Assembly (NCBI GenBank): GCA_030529995.1
Contig: JAUMVT010000015.1
Span: 1-39,487 of the forward strand
DNA length: 39,487 nucleotides
DNA from: Clostridia bacterium
GTDB taxonomy: Bacteria; Bacillota; Clostridia; Christensenellales; Aristaeellaceae
Reading direction: 5' to 3'
Numbering within the stretch: the stretch's first letter is position 1; the number at the start of each line of letters is the position of its first letter. Position numbers and translations under genes: made by a program. Positions 20,331 to 28,224 of the stretch are shown in pieces. The notes under the pieces are model-generated. The model was not told the DNA's origin. It ran no database searches and saw nothing but the letters and a program-made list of their open reading frames with translations.

Positions 20331-21556
20331 TTCAGAATCAGGCGGCAGAAGGTCTTCTTGCCCTTGCGCAGCATCAGGCCATCCTCGCCAAACTGTTCAG
20401 GCGTAATGACGGCATTCACGTCCGTGACCTTTTCATCGGCCACCAGCACAGCCCCTGCTTCCACCTGCTTGCGGGCATCGCTCTTGCTGCGGCACATGCC
20501 TGCCAGCGCCAGCATGGTGGTCACCCGGGCATCCTCCTCCAACATGGCACGGGTCACTTCGAAGGAAGGCACGTTCTGTCCGTTGGCACCGCCGGCAAAC
20601 AGGGCCTGTGCGGCATCGGCAGCCTTCTGCGCTTCCTCCTCGCCGTGCACCAGCTTGGTCACTTCGTAAGCCAGCACCTTCTTGGCCTCGTTAATGGCAC
20701 TGCCCTCCAGTGCACCCAGGCGGCGCACTTCATCCATGGGCAGGAAGGTCAGCAGACCCAGGCACTTTTCCACGTCCTTGTCATCCACATTCCGCCAGTA
20801 CTGATAGAACTCGAAGGGAGTTGTCTTGTTGGGATCAAGCCACAGGGCACCCTTTTCCGTTTTGCCCATCTTCCGCCCGTCATGGGTCAACAGCAGCTGG
20901 AAGGTGCAGGCGTAGGCACGTTCATTATCCTTGCGGCGTACCAAGTCGGCACCGCCCAGCATGTTGCTCCACTGATCGTTGCCGCCCATTTCCAGCCGGC
21001 AGCCATAGCGGTGGAATAGCTCCAGGAAGTCATAGCTCTGCATAAGCATGTAGGTGAATTCCAGGAAGCTGAGGCCGTTTTCCGTGGCCATACGAGCCTT
21101 GTAGCACTCGGCGGTCAGCATCTTGTTAACAGAGAACATGGTGCCGATGTCCCGCATGAAGTCGATGAAGTTCATGTGACGCAGCCAGTCGCCGTTGTTG
21201 ACAATCAGCGCCTTGCCATCGGAGAAATCCAGGAATCGACCCATCTGCTCCTTGATGTGCGCCACGTTGTTGTCGATGGTCTCCACGGTCATCATTTTCC
21301 GCATATCCGTTTTGCCGGAAGGATCGCCCACCATGGCCGTGCCGCCGCCCATCAGGGCAATGGGGCGATGGCCTGCCTTCTGCATGTGTGCCATGGCCAT
21401 GATTGGGATGTAGTGACCGATGTGCAGGGAATCCGCCGTGGGGTCAAAACCTACGTAGAAGGTGGTAGGCTCCTCCAGCTGCTTGTACAGCTCATCTTCA
21501 AAGGTCATCTGTGCCAGGAATCCACGCTCCCGCAGGGTGTCAAGTACGTTTGCCAT
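20327..21556 (-). CDS. tyrS: Tyrosyl-tRNA synthetase
   Basis: A 409-residue class I synthetase that charges tRNA-Tyr. Key motifs are [16 protein letters not shown] with HIGH at residues 45-48, [15 protein letters not shown], the tyrosine-binding QSYDFLEL and [12 protein letters not shown] segments, and the KMGKT form of the KMSKS loop near residue 230. A C-terminal S4-like RNA-binding region follows ([19 protein letters not shown]). The ATG at 21554-21556 is chosen because it follows AGAGGAAAG and gives the normal family N-terminus; the frame is open five codons further. It starts 11 bases after the aminotransferase stop and lies in an operon controlled by a T-box with a TAC (tyrosine) specifier. 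Confidence 0.96.
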   Translation of the reverse strand: MANVLDTLRERGFLAQMTFEDELYKQLEEPTTFYVGFDPTADSLHIGHYIPIMAMAHMQKAGHRPIALMGGGTAMVGDPSGKTDMRKMMTVETIDNNVAHIKEQMGRFLDFSDGKALIVNNGDWLRHMNFIDFMRDIGTMFSVNKMLTAECYKARMATENGLSFLEFTYMLMQSYDFLELFHRYGCRLEMGGNDQWSNMLGGADLVRRKDNERAYACTFQLLLTHDGRKMGKTEKGALWLDPNKTTPFEFYQYWRNVDDKDVEKCLGLLTFLPMDEVRRLGALEGSAINEAKKVLAYEVTKLVHGEEEAQKAADAAQALFAGGANGQNVPSFEVTRAMLEEDARVTTMLALAGMCRSKSDARKQVEAGAVLVADEKVTDVNAVITPEQFGEDGLMLRKGKKTFCRLILK

Positions 21557-21567
21557 CGTCTTTCCTC

Positions 21568-22758
21568 TCACTTTCTTTTACATGCTTCTTCCACAAGGGT
21601 GCGAAGGGTTTGCATACCGGTATGGATTTGGTCAACGGAGCTGTTGGAAAAGTTCAGCCGCAGGGTGTTTTCGTGTCCCCCGTTGGCGAAGAAATGAGTG
21701 CCGGGCACATACGCCACATGATTTGCCACAGCCTTCTCCAGCATGTCTTTTGCATTCAGGCCTTCCGGCAGCTCCACCCATACGAACAAGCCGCCTTCCG
21801 GCTTGGTATATCGAGTGCCCTCCGGGAAGTGATCCAGCTCCTCCAGCATGGCGTTCAGCTGCTCACGGTAGCTTGCGCAAATTTCCGCAATGTGTTCCGG
21901 CAGCAGATTCTGCCGGAGGAACTGATCCACAATGGCCTGATTCAGGTTGGCGGTATGCACATCGGTGGATTGCTTGCCCATGGTACACTTGCGGATGATG
22001 GCCGCATCGCCTGCCATAAAGCCAACCCGCAGGCCGGGGGAAATGATCTTGCTGAAGGAGCCCAGGAACACCACCCAACCTTCTTTGTCAAAGGACTTGA
22101 TGGAAGGCCCGCCAACCCCGGCATAGCGCAGATTCCGGTAAGGATCATCCTCCGCAACCACTACCCCGTACTTGGCGGCCAGTTCAGCAATGGGCTGCCG
22201 GCGGTCGTAGGCCAAGGTCTTGCCGGTAGGGTTCTGGAAGGTGGGAATGACATAGAGCAACTTGGGATGATAGGCAGCCATGGCTTCTTCCAGCCGATCC
22301 AGCAGAAGGCCGTTTTCATCGCTTTCCACCGGCACAATCTTGGCCTGATAGAACTTCATGCATTGCAGATTGCCCAGGAAGGAGGGGTTCTCCACCAGAA
22401 TCACATCACCCGGGTCAATCATGGCCTTGCAGAGCAGATCCATGGCCTGGGTGGAGCCGGTCACCGGCAGCACAGCCGGAACCTGACAGCCAATCTCCTG
22501 CTCCACATAGGTCTTCAGGCTCTCCAGGAAGGGGGCGTACCCTTCCGTTGCCCCGTACTGCAGAATGGCCTTTCCATCCTGCTGAAGCACCTGATGCGCA
22601 ATGCGATCCACCGTTTCATCCGGCAGTGCCGCCGGAGAAGGATTGCCGCCCGCAAAGGAGATCATGCCGGGCTGGGCAATCATTTTGAAGATTTCACGGA
22701 TTGCGCTGCCCGAAATACCATCGAACCGATGAGCGAACCGAAGCCGTTCCATGTCCAT
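21568..22758 (-). CDS. PLP-dependent aminotransferase (class I/II), first gene of the tyrosine T-box operon
   Basis: A 396-residue fold-type I aminotransferase of the 2-aminoadipate/MocR-like group. Visible features are [13 protein letters not shown] near the N-terminus, the [13 protein letters not shown] substrate-loop block, [19 protein letters not shown] at 175-180, [10 protein letters not shown] with the cofactor aspartate, and the PLP-binding lysine K237 in [15 protein letters not shown]. An arginine in TLRLNFS near the end would bind the substrate carboxylate. The ATG at 22756-22758 is preferred over an upstream TTG because AAAGGGTG precedes it. Family members act on aromatic, branched-chain or 2-aminoadipate substrates. 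The tyrosine T-box argues for an aromatic aminotransferase making tyrosine, which is an inference. Confidence 0.88.
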   Translation of the reverse strand: MDMERLRFAHRFDGISGSAIREIFKMIAQPGMISFAGGNPSPAALPDETVDRIAHQVLQQDGKAILQYGATEGYAPFLESLKTYVEQEIGCQVPAVLPVTGSTQAMDLLCKAMIDPGDVILVENPSFLGNLQCMKFYQAKIVPVESDENGLLLDRLEEAMAAYHPKLLYVIPTFQNPTGKTLAYDRRQPIAELAAKYGVVVAEDDPYRNLRYAGVGGPSIKSFDKEGWVVFLGSFSKIISPGLRVGFMAGDAAIIRKCTMGKQSTDVHTANLNQAIVDQFLRQNLLPEHIAEICASYREQLNAMLEELDHFPEGTRYTKPEGGLFVWVELPEGLNAKDMLEKAVANHVAYVPGTHFFANGGHENTLRLNFSNSSVDQIHTGMQTLRTLVEEACKRK

Positions 22759-22777
22759 ACACGTCACCCTTTCCAAT

Positions 22778-22813
22778 AAAAAACCTTCCCAAACCGCAAT
22801 GGTTCGGGAAGGT
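22778..22813 (-). terminator. T-box terminator of the tyrosine leader
   Basis: On the minus strand, ACCTTCCCGAACC and GGTTTGGGAAGGT form a 13-bp stem (one G-T pair) around ATTGC, followed by TTTTTT. The 5' arm overlaps the antiterminator. Confidence 0.93.
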
Positions 22814-23031
22814 GAACATTGTCACGGTACCACTTCCGCATTCAGCTGCTGTGCAGCCCTCACAGGGAACCCATGATTCCCCTGCGCGATAACCGGCGCA
22901 CCGGAAACTGCCTACTGTCACTTCAGCAGCTGACTCAGGGATGTACTTCACCTTGCCGAATCGCCTTCTCGCACCTTCCGAAGGCTCTCTTCAGATTCCT
23001 TGGCTCGGTTACTCTTCCCATCATGGTCGTG
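22778..23031 (-). promoter_or_regulatory. T-box leader, tyrosine type, of aminotransferase-tyrS-yigZ
   Basis: On the minus strand the leader shows the stem I AGTA element (complement of 23010-23013), a GAGAGCC segment, a GGTGCGAGAAGG apical region, and a specifier loop reading GAA-G-TAC. TAC, a tyrosine codon, complements 22943-22945. The T-box GAAGTGGTACCGTGAC complements 22821-22836 and carries the canonical TGGTACC. It is followed by the terminator hairpin. The layout matches the valine leader earlier in the window, including the GAA-G spacing before the specifier. Confidence 0.93.
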
Positions 23032-23036
23032 GTGGT

Positions 23037-23065
23037 ATGATAGCATATCCCGGATAGGTTGTCAA
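23037..23065 (-). promoter_or_regulatory. Sigma-A promoter of the tyrosine T-box operon
   Basis: On the minus strand, TTGACA (23060-23065) and TATCAT (23037-23042) are separated by 17 bases, directly before the leader RNA. Confidence 0.88.
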
Positions 23066-23139
23066 GCGTGGATTGACAAGCAAAAAGGAAATTGTGTAAA
23101 TTGATGCAGAGTGCACCTACGGCTTTTCTTCATTCCGCC

Positions 23140-23168
23140 TTGCGCCGAAATCAAAAATGTGCTATGCT
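23140..23168 (+). promoter_or_regulatory. Likely promoter of queT
   Basis: TTGCGC (23140-23145), 17 bases, TATGCT (23163-23168) would start the transcript shortly before the riboswitch. A TTGACA at 23073-23078 could serve a second upstream promoter, but its -10 is poor. Confidence 0.6.
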
Positions 23169-23204
23169 CTGTGATGCGCTTGCGACTTCCTTCGCTATGT
23201 GCAC

Positions 23205-23272
23205 TGACGGACACACTTCAACTTCTTTGGTGTCCGCAGGATAGTTCATCGGCCTGTTGAGCCGGAAAGGAT
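23205..23272 (+). promoter_or_regulatory. preQ1-II-like riboswitch upstream of queT
   Basis: A stem CGGACAC/GTGTCCG (23208-23214 with 23230-23236) encloses the loop ACTTCAACTTCTTTG. A CAGGATAGTTCA linker follows, then a small hairpin CGGC/GCCG (23250-23264) and AAAGGA (23266-23271), the ribosome-binding site of queT. This order matches the preQ1-II class: a CTTC-rich loop whose CTTCTTT pairs with the AAAGGA, and an extra hairpin just before it. PreQ1 binding would hide the ribosome-binding site and lower translation of the queuosine-precursor transporter. The match is by eye. Confidence 0.75.
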
Positions 23273-23281
23273 GGTTTCCCT

Positions 23282-23800
23282 ATGGACAAGAAGCTTGTTT
23301 CTGCACCCTGTGAAGAGGTCTCCGGACTGAAGAAGCTCTTCACCACCCGTTCCCTGTGCCTGAGTGCCATCATTGCCGCCCTGTACGCTGTACTGACCAT
23401 GTTCCTGCCTGCCCTGAGCTACGGCGCCTGGCAGTGCCGTGTATCGGAGGCACTGACCGTGCTGCCTATCGTGCTGCCCCAAGCCATTCCCGGTCTGTTT
23501 GTGGGCTGCTTGGTATCCAATCTGCTGAGCCCGGTGGGTGCGGCGGATGTGATCTTCGGTTCTCTGGCTACCCTGCTGGCCGCTGTCGGCACCTATGCCC
23601 TGCGGAAGAATCGTTATCTGGCCGCTGCCTGCCCGGTGGTTGCCAACGGCATCATTGTAGGCGGTATGCTGGCAGTTGTGTACGCCCTGCCTCTTTGGCT
23701 GACCATGCTGCAGGTCGCTGCCGGTGAGCTGCTGGCGGTGATCATCGGTCTGGTGCTTCTGCAGGCCATGAAGGGCGTTGACCTTTCCAAGTTTCAGTAA
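23282..23800 (+). CDS. queT: QueT, queuosine-precursor transporter (ECF substrate component)
   Basis: A 172-residue membrane protein with about five to six hydrophobic helices, the S component of an energy-coupling-factor transporter for queuosine precursors such as preQ1. Family features are SAIIAALYAVLTMFL in the first helix, the LSYGAWQCRVSEALTVLP block at about residues 45-62, IPGLFVGCLVSNLLSP near 69-84, and the ANGIIVG segment. The ATG at 23282 has GGAAAGGA 10 bases upstream. An out-of-frame ATG at 23271 is not used. The riboswitch directly in front fits the preQ1 role. It is a single-gene unit ended by a terminator. Confidence 0.92.
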   Translation: MDKKLVSAPCEEVSGLKKLFTTRSLCLSAIIAALYAVLTMFLPALSYGAWQCRVSEALTVLPIVLPQAIPGLFVGCLVSNLLSPVGAADVIFGSLATLLAAVGTYALRKNRYLAAACPVVANGIIVGGMLAVVYALPLWLTMLQVAAGELLAVIIGLVLLQAMKGVDLSKFQ

Positions 23801-23814
23801 ATAGCATGCTTTTG

Positions 23815-23846
23815 CGGCACAGCTTCTTGCGGCTGTGCCGTTTTTT
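23815..23846 (+). terminator. Terminator of queT
   Basis: CGGCACAGC (23815-23823) pairs with GCTGTGCCG (23832-23840) and is followed by TTTTTT, 15 bases after the stop. Confidence 0.93.
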
Positions 23847-23916
23847 GATTGTGACTTATTTGTAAACATCCCCGACTTTTTTTCTGAATTTCTTTTCAAG
23901 CCGGTGTAGGGTGTGG

Positions 23917-23922
23917 TATAAT
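23917..23922 (+). promoter_or_regulatory. Extended -10 promoter of the maf-mreB cluster
   Basis: A consensus TATAAT preceded by TGG (extended -10), 70 bases before the maf start. The -35 is poor (TTTTCA at 18 bases). Confidence 0.7.
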
Positions 23923-23991
23923 GTCAGAATGGAATGTCATGATTTCAAGCAGACATTCCTGTTTGCCAACGGAACACTCAGGAGGAACGGC

Positions 23992-24579
23992 ATGGATGCT
24001 TGCGTAATACTCGCCTCAGCTTCCCCCAGGCGGCGGGAGCTGATGGGCATAACCGGTATAGACTTTGTGGTGGATGTGCCCCAGGTGGATGAAACCTGTG
24101 ACCTGCCTGCCAAGGATGCGGTGATGGAGGTTTCCCGGCGCAAGGCCGTGGCAGCCGCCCAGATGCACCCGGGCAGCGTCATCGTAGCGGCGGATACGCT
24201 GGTATCCGTTCAGGACATTCCCTTAGGCAAGCCCCATGATGAGCAGGCCGCCTTCCGTATGCTGCAAATGCTGCGGGGACAGTGGCATCAGGTCTATACC
24301 GGGGTATGCTGCGTGGATGCGCAGGGTTTTCTCCACTGCGGAGAAAGTCATGCGGACGTTCGCTTCTGTGATGATATGACAAATGAAGAGATTCGCCGCT
24401 ACATCGCTACCGGCGAACCCATGGACAAGGCCGGTGCCTACGCCCTGCAGGGCATTGCCGGCCTGTGGGTGGAGGAGGTACGGGGCAACAGCTCCGCCAT
24501 TATCGGCCTTCCCCTTCCCCTTTTGCGCCGCCTGCTGGCGGAATGCGGTGTGCCCGTACTTCCTCCACAGGCAGATTGA
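23992..24579 (+). CDS. maf: Maf-family nucleotide pyrophosphatase
   Basis: A 195-residue house-cleaning enzyme that hydrolyses non-canonical or methylated nucleoside triphosphates; the dTTP/UTP subgroup is likely. It has the family's opening ILASASPRRRELM (residues 5-17), the catalytic VAADTLVS block near 64-71, and GEPMDKAGAYALQG near 143-156. Length is typical (about 190). The ATG at 23992 follows CAGGAGGAACGG; the frame is open upstream but lacks a site. It is the first gene of the mre cluster, 22 bases before mreB, the common arrangement in Bacillota. Confidence 0.94.
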   Translation: MDACVILASASPRRRELMGITGIDFVVDVPQVDETCDLPAKDAVMEVSRRKAVAAAQMHPGSVIVAADTLVSVQDIPLGKPHDEQAAFRMLQMLRGQWHQVYTGVCCVDAQGFLHCGESHADVRFCDDMTNEEIRRYIATGEPMDKAGAYALQGIAGLWVEEVRGNSSAIIGLPLPLLRRLLAECGVPVLPPQAD

Positions 24580-24601
24580 TCCGAAATAAAGGAGAGCTTG
24601 C

Positions 24602-25624
24602 ATGGCTTTTTTCGCACCTGATATTGGCATTGATTTAGGTACTTCCAACACCATGGTTTATGTTCGGGGACGTGGCATTGTGATCAGCGAACCTTCCGTG
24701 GTTGCGGCAGACGCTACCCGGCGGAACGTCGTTCGCGCCGTAGGTGACGAGGCCGTTTACCTGCGGGGCCGCGCCACTTCCTCCATCAACGTAGTTTCCC
24801 CCATTAAGGCAGGAGCCATTGTAGACTTTGACATGACGGAGGTGCTGATCCGTTACTTTATCCGCAAGGCCATTGGCGTGAGTCACGTATTCAAGCCCAA
24901 AGTGGTCATCGCCGTGCCCTGCACCCTGGACGCCGTAGGCCGCAAAGCCATGGAAGAGGCTGCCCATGTAGCAGGCGCAAAAAAGGTTTACTTGGTGGAC
25001 AAGCCCTTTGCCGCTGCCATTGGCTCCGGTCTGCCGGTGTACGAGCCGGTGGGCAGCATGGTGGTGGACATCGGCGGCGGCACCACGGACGTGGCACTTG
25101 TTTCCCTGGGCGGCCTGGTGGTTGCCCAGTCCATTCAGGTGGGCGGCAGCAAAATGGATGAGGCCATCAAGAGCTACATTCAGCGGGAATCCGACCTGAA
25201 GATCGCCCTGAACACCGCCGAATCTGTGAAGATCGACTTAGGCTCCGCCCTGAAGCCCACGGACAGCCGAAAAGTGCACATTCGCGGCAGAGATGCCCAG
25301 AGCCAGTCTGCCCGGGACATTGAGTTCACCGGCGTAGAGTGCTATGAAGCTCTGCGGGAGCCCTGCGCCGCCATTCTGGCTGCCATTAAGTGGGTACTGG
25401 AGCGTACACCTCCGGAGCTGGCGGCGGACATTATGCGCAGCGGCATTCACTTGACGGGCGGTGCTGCCCAGCTGACGGCACTGGATCGCTACATTGCCGC
25501 TGAGCTTGGCATTCCCGTACTGCTGGCCAAGGAGCCTACCGACTGTGCCATTCTCGGCCTGGGCTATCTGGTGGAGAACATCCAGCTGATTGCCGGCATC
25601 GGCCGCAGCAATGAAGCCCAGTAA
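24602..25624 (+). CDS. mreB: Rod-shape determining protein MreB/Mbl
   Basis: A 340-residue bacterial actin that forms membrane-attached filaments guiding side-wall peptidoglycan synthesis. Actin-fold motifs are visible: phosphate-1 IGIDLGTSNT (residues 8-17), the SPIKAGAIVDFDM block, VVIAVPCTL, phosphate-2 VVDIGGGTTDVALVSLGG near 155-172, and the adenosine motif LTGGAAQL near 286-293. Length is normal. The ribosome-binding site is AAAGGAG. It lies directly before mreC and mreD. Whether it is the MreB, Mbl or MreBH paralogue cannot be decided from the sequence alone. Confidence 0.95.
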   Translation: MAFFAPDIGIDLGTSNTMVYVRGRGIVISEPSVVAADATRRNVVRAVGDEAVYLRGRATSSINVVSPIKAGAIVDFDMTEVLIRYFIRKAIGVSHVFKPKVVIAVPCTLDAVGRKAMEEAAHVAGAKKVYLVDKPFAAAIGSGLPVYEPVGSMVVDIGGGTTDVALVSLGGLVVAQSIQVGGSKMDEAIKSYIQRESDLKIALNTAESVKIDLGSALKPTDSRKVHIRGRDAQSQSARDIEFTGVECYEALREPCAAILAAIKWVLERTPPELAADIMRSGIHLTGGAAQLTALDRYIAAELGIPVLLAKEPTDCAILGLGYLVENIQLIAGIGRSNEAQ

Positions 25625-25653
25625 CCTGACGGACAAAGCGAGGTGATCAAGCC

Positions 25654-27318
25654 ATGGCCAGACGCAGGCCACAAACCCCTGACGCTGCTGATCAGGAGAA
25701 GAAGCAGTATCCCGATTATGATAATTTCCTGTACGACGATTTGCAGGAGGATACCCAGGTAGAACGCTCCGATCCCTTTAACGAGCGGCATGGCGCCGGG
25801 CAGATGCGCAATCAGGTTGCCCCCATGCAGCAGCGCAGAAAGCGCCGCTGGTACGATGTACTGGCTCGGGATGTGGACCCGGATGAGGAAGCGGACGAGA
25901 CGCACGACGATGCGTCCGCTCCTTCTCAGGAAGACGACGGTGACAACCAGTCCGACACCCCGGAGGAGGCCATGGCCAAGCTGCTGGGCAGCCAGCAGAA
26001 AGCTTCTTCCAATAAAAAGAAGGCGGAGAAGGTTATTGATGATGCCTCGCCGGAATCTGAACAGACTGAGGAAAAGGCTTCCCGCTTTGCCAGAAAGCAA
26101 AAGCGGGATAAAACCGTCCGTGCCGGTGCGGAAGAAAAGAAGAAATTCCTTGCCCGCCGCCGGTTGGGTATCATTGTAGTCACTCTGCTGATTACCATGG
26201 TGCTGGGTTGTATGTTCTTCGCCCGGGTCACCGGGTACAGCGTGCTGACCATCCCCGAAAACGGAGTCAGCAGCTTTATCACCCCGATTCAGAACTTCTT
26301 TTCCTCCATTACAGACAGCGTGGTCAGCTATCTGCGCACCCTGAAGCTCCGTGCTAATTTGGAAACGGAATACAACAACCTGCGTGCGGAAAACGAGCAG
26401 CTGGTGTATCAGGCCATGCTGGTGGATGAATTGCAGACTCAGCTTTCCCAGTACGAGGATATGTATGATGAGGTCAGTGCCAACAGCAACATGAACCCCA
26501 TTGTGTGCCAAGTGATTGACCGGGGTGATACCAACTATTTTGCCACGTTCGTCATCAACAAGGGCAGCCGGGACGGCATTGAGGATTACATGGCCGTCAC
26601 CATTTCCGGCGCACTGGTGGGCTACACGGAAAACGTGAAGGAAGCCACCAGTACCGTCCGCTGCATTATTGACAGTGAGGCTTCCATTGCCGCCCTGATT
26701 CAGTCCAGCCGTGACCAGGGCACCATCAAGGGCACCTTGGGCATTGACGGCACGTACTTGTGCCGCATGTACTACCTGTCCGATGATCATCTACCCCGTC
26801 CCGGCGACACGGTAGTCACCTCCGGCGTAGGCATGTCCTTCCCCAAGGGCATTCCCATCGGCACGGTGCGTGAAAGCACCCGCGGCATGGAATCCAACAA
26901 GCAATATATCGTGGTGGAGCCCATTGTGGACTTTGAGCACATCGAGTATGTGATCGTGCTGCGCTACAAGCCTGCCGCCGAAGCCGTGACCGGCCGGGAT
27001 AGCACCAGTTCCAGCATGACCTTTGTGGCGCTGGAAACGGCTCGTCCGTACCCCACGCTGCGCATCAGCTCCAGCAACTTTGGCACAGCCACCCCGGCAC
27101 CCTCGGTGGAAGTGACGCCTTCTCCTACGCCGACGGCTACGCCCTCCCCCACCCCGGCGCCTACCGATACGCCTGCACCCACCATTGCCGTACCGGTGTA
27201 TGAGTATCAGCCCGTATCCACCGGGCCTACCGCAACTCCTACAGCATCCCCTACCCCTTCTCCCACTCCCTACATTACCCTGAATCCCGGGGATATGACC
27301 TATGAGGAGGACGAGTAA
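25654..27318 (+). CDS. mreC: MreC-like cell-shape protein with long extra tails
   Basis: A 554-residue protein, about twice the usual MreC length. Residues 1-170 are a charged, low-complexity cytoplasmic extension with no motif I recognise (basic RRKRRWYDV at 61-69, acidic around 74-104). A single membrane helix is at 171-190 (LGIIVVTLLITMVLGCMFFA). A coiled coil with ANLETEYNNLRAENEQL and the MreC beta domain follow: VIDRGDTNYFATFVINKGSRDGI, VTISGALVGY, PRPGDTVVTSGVG. The last 77 residues are a Pro/Thr-rich linker (TPSPTPTATPSPTPAP) ending TYEEDE. MreC scaffolds the elongation machinery outside the membrane. Identity rests on the central domain and the mreB-mreD context. Confidence 0.9.
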   Translation: MARRRPQTPDAADQEKKQYPDYDNFLYDDLQEDTQVERSDPFNERHGAGQMRNQVAPMQQRRKRRWYDVLARDVDPDEEADETHDDASAPSQEDDGDNQSDTPEEAMAKLLGSQQKASSNKKKAEKVIDDASPESEQTEEKASRFARKQKRDKTVRAGAEEKKKFLARRRLGIIVVTLLITMVLGCMFFARVTGYSVLTIPENGVSSFITPIQNFFSSITDSVVSYLRTLKLRANLETEYNNLRAENEQLVYQAMLVDELQTQLSQYEDMYDEVSANSNMNPIVCQVIDRGDTNYFATFVINKGSRDGIEDYMAVTISGALVGYTENVKEATSTVRCIIDSEASIAALIQSSRDQGTIKGTLGIDGTYLCRMYYLSDDHLPRPGDTVVTSGVGMSFPKGIPIGTVRESTRGMESNKQYIVVEPIVDFEHIEYVIVLRYKPAAEAVTGRDSTSSSMTFVALETARPYPTLRISSSNFGTATPAPSVEVTPSPTPTATPSPTPAPTDTPAPTIAVPVYEYQPVSTGPTATPTASPTPSPTPYITLNPGDMTYEEDE

Positions 27319-27319
27319 G

Positions 27320-27958
27320 GTGGCACGCAAATCCTTCGGCGAGCACCTCCGCAGCTTCGGACGGTACCTGATGGAAATCTTCCGTGCCCTGCGGCGGCTG
27401 CTGCGGTACTTTCTGGTGATTCTGCTTAGCTACCTGATTCAGAGCTGCATCATGCCCTATGTGAAAATCGGCGGTGTAACCCCCAGCCTGCTCTTTGCAG
27501 TCACCGGGGTCATCACCGTGTGCTACGGCAGGCTGCGTGCCTACTGGACAGGCGGTATTTTCGGCATCATTCTGGAAATCACCAAGCCCCCCATTACCTA
27601 CATGAATCTGCTGCTCTATCCCATTGCCGCCGCCTTTTGCAGCGTCTTCTTCGCAGACAAAAGCGATAAGCGGCTGGAAACCGAACGCAGCCTGAACAAG
27701 TCTGCCAGAAACGGCAACGTGTATCTCCGCTCCGCCCTGTGCGCCGGCATGAACACCCTGCTGTACGAGATTGTGAACATTACTTACATCTATCTGGGCG
27801 GCACGGAATTGACCATGGATCACTTTATCCGGGGCGGTGTGGACATTCTGACCACCATGGTGCTGGCACTGCTTGTTGCACCGCTGGTACGTCGGTACTT
27901 GGGCTTTGCCCTGATGCCAACGGAAAACCGAACCGTACAGGGTCGTTATCTTGCTTAA
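27320..27958 (+). CDS. mreD: Rod-shape determining membrane protein MreD
   Basis: A 212-residue membrane protein with about five to six helices, the partner of MreC in the elongation complex. It opens with a basic stretch (ARKSFGEHLRSFGRYLMEI), then hydrophobic segments including YFLVILLSYLIQSCI and TPSLLFAVTGVITVCYG. The start is taken as GTG at 27320 because AGGAGG (27305-27310) lies 9 bases before it. The ATG at 27302 overlaps that ribosome-binding site and would add six residues. MreD proteins vary strongly in sequence; the call rests on size, helices and the position after mreC. Confidence 0.85.
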   Translation: MARKSFGEHLRSFGRYLMEIFRALRRLLRYFLVILLSYLIQSCIMPYVKIGGVTPSLLFAVTGVITVCYGRLRAYWTGGIFGIILEITKPPITYMNLLLYPIAAAFCSVFFADKSDKRLETERSLNKSARNGNVYLRSALCAGMNTLLYEIVNITYIYLGGTELTMDHFIRGGVDILTTMVLALLVAPLVRRYLGFALMPTENRTVQGRYLA

Positions 27959-28224
27959 TTTTTCTTCGGCACACCCGGTGGCAGGCTGTGCCGAAGGGGC
28001 AACATTTTTCCCCGGAACAAGCGGCCATGCCGACTGTTCCCTGTCCACCGCGCTGTGGGCGGAATCTGTGTGATGCATCCTTTGGATTGGTTGCAGACAG
28101 CGCATCCGTATGTTTGTCATCAAGAATGCTGAACATCGTTTGCTTACCTTCTTGGATCATGTGCTGAAGAGCCATCCGAAAGATCGCATCTTTCCTTGCC
28201 CCGGCGCTGAAAGGAGAAAAAGGG
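27959..28224. other. 266-base structured gap between mreD and mrdA
   Basis: No convincing gene. A stem TTCGGCACA/TGTGCCGAA at 27964-28000 has no T-tract directly after it. A nested stem-loop lies at 28014-28040 (GGAACA/TGTTCC enclosing CGGC/GCCG). No clear promoter is seen. The gap may hold a weak terminator, an RNA processing site, or a leader for mrdA. Confidence 0.4.
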
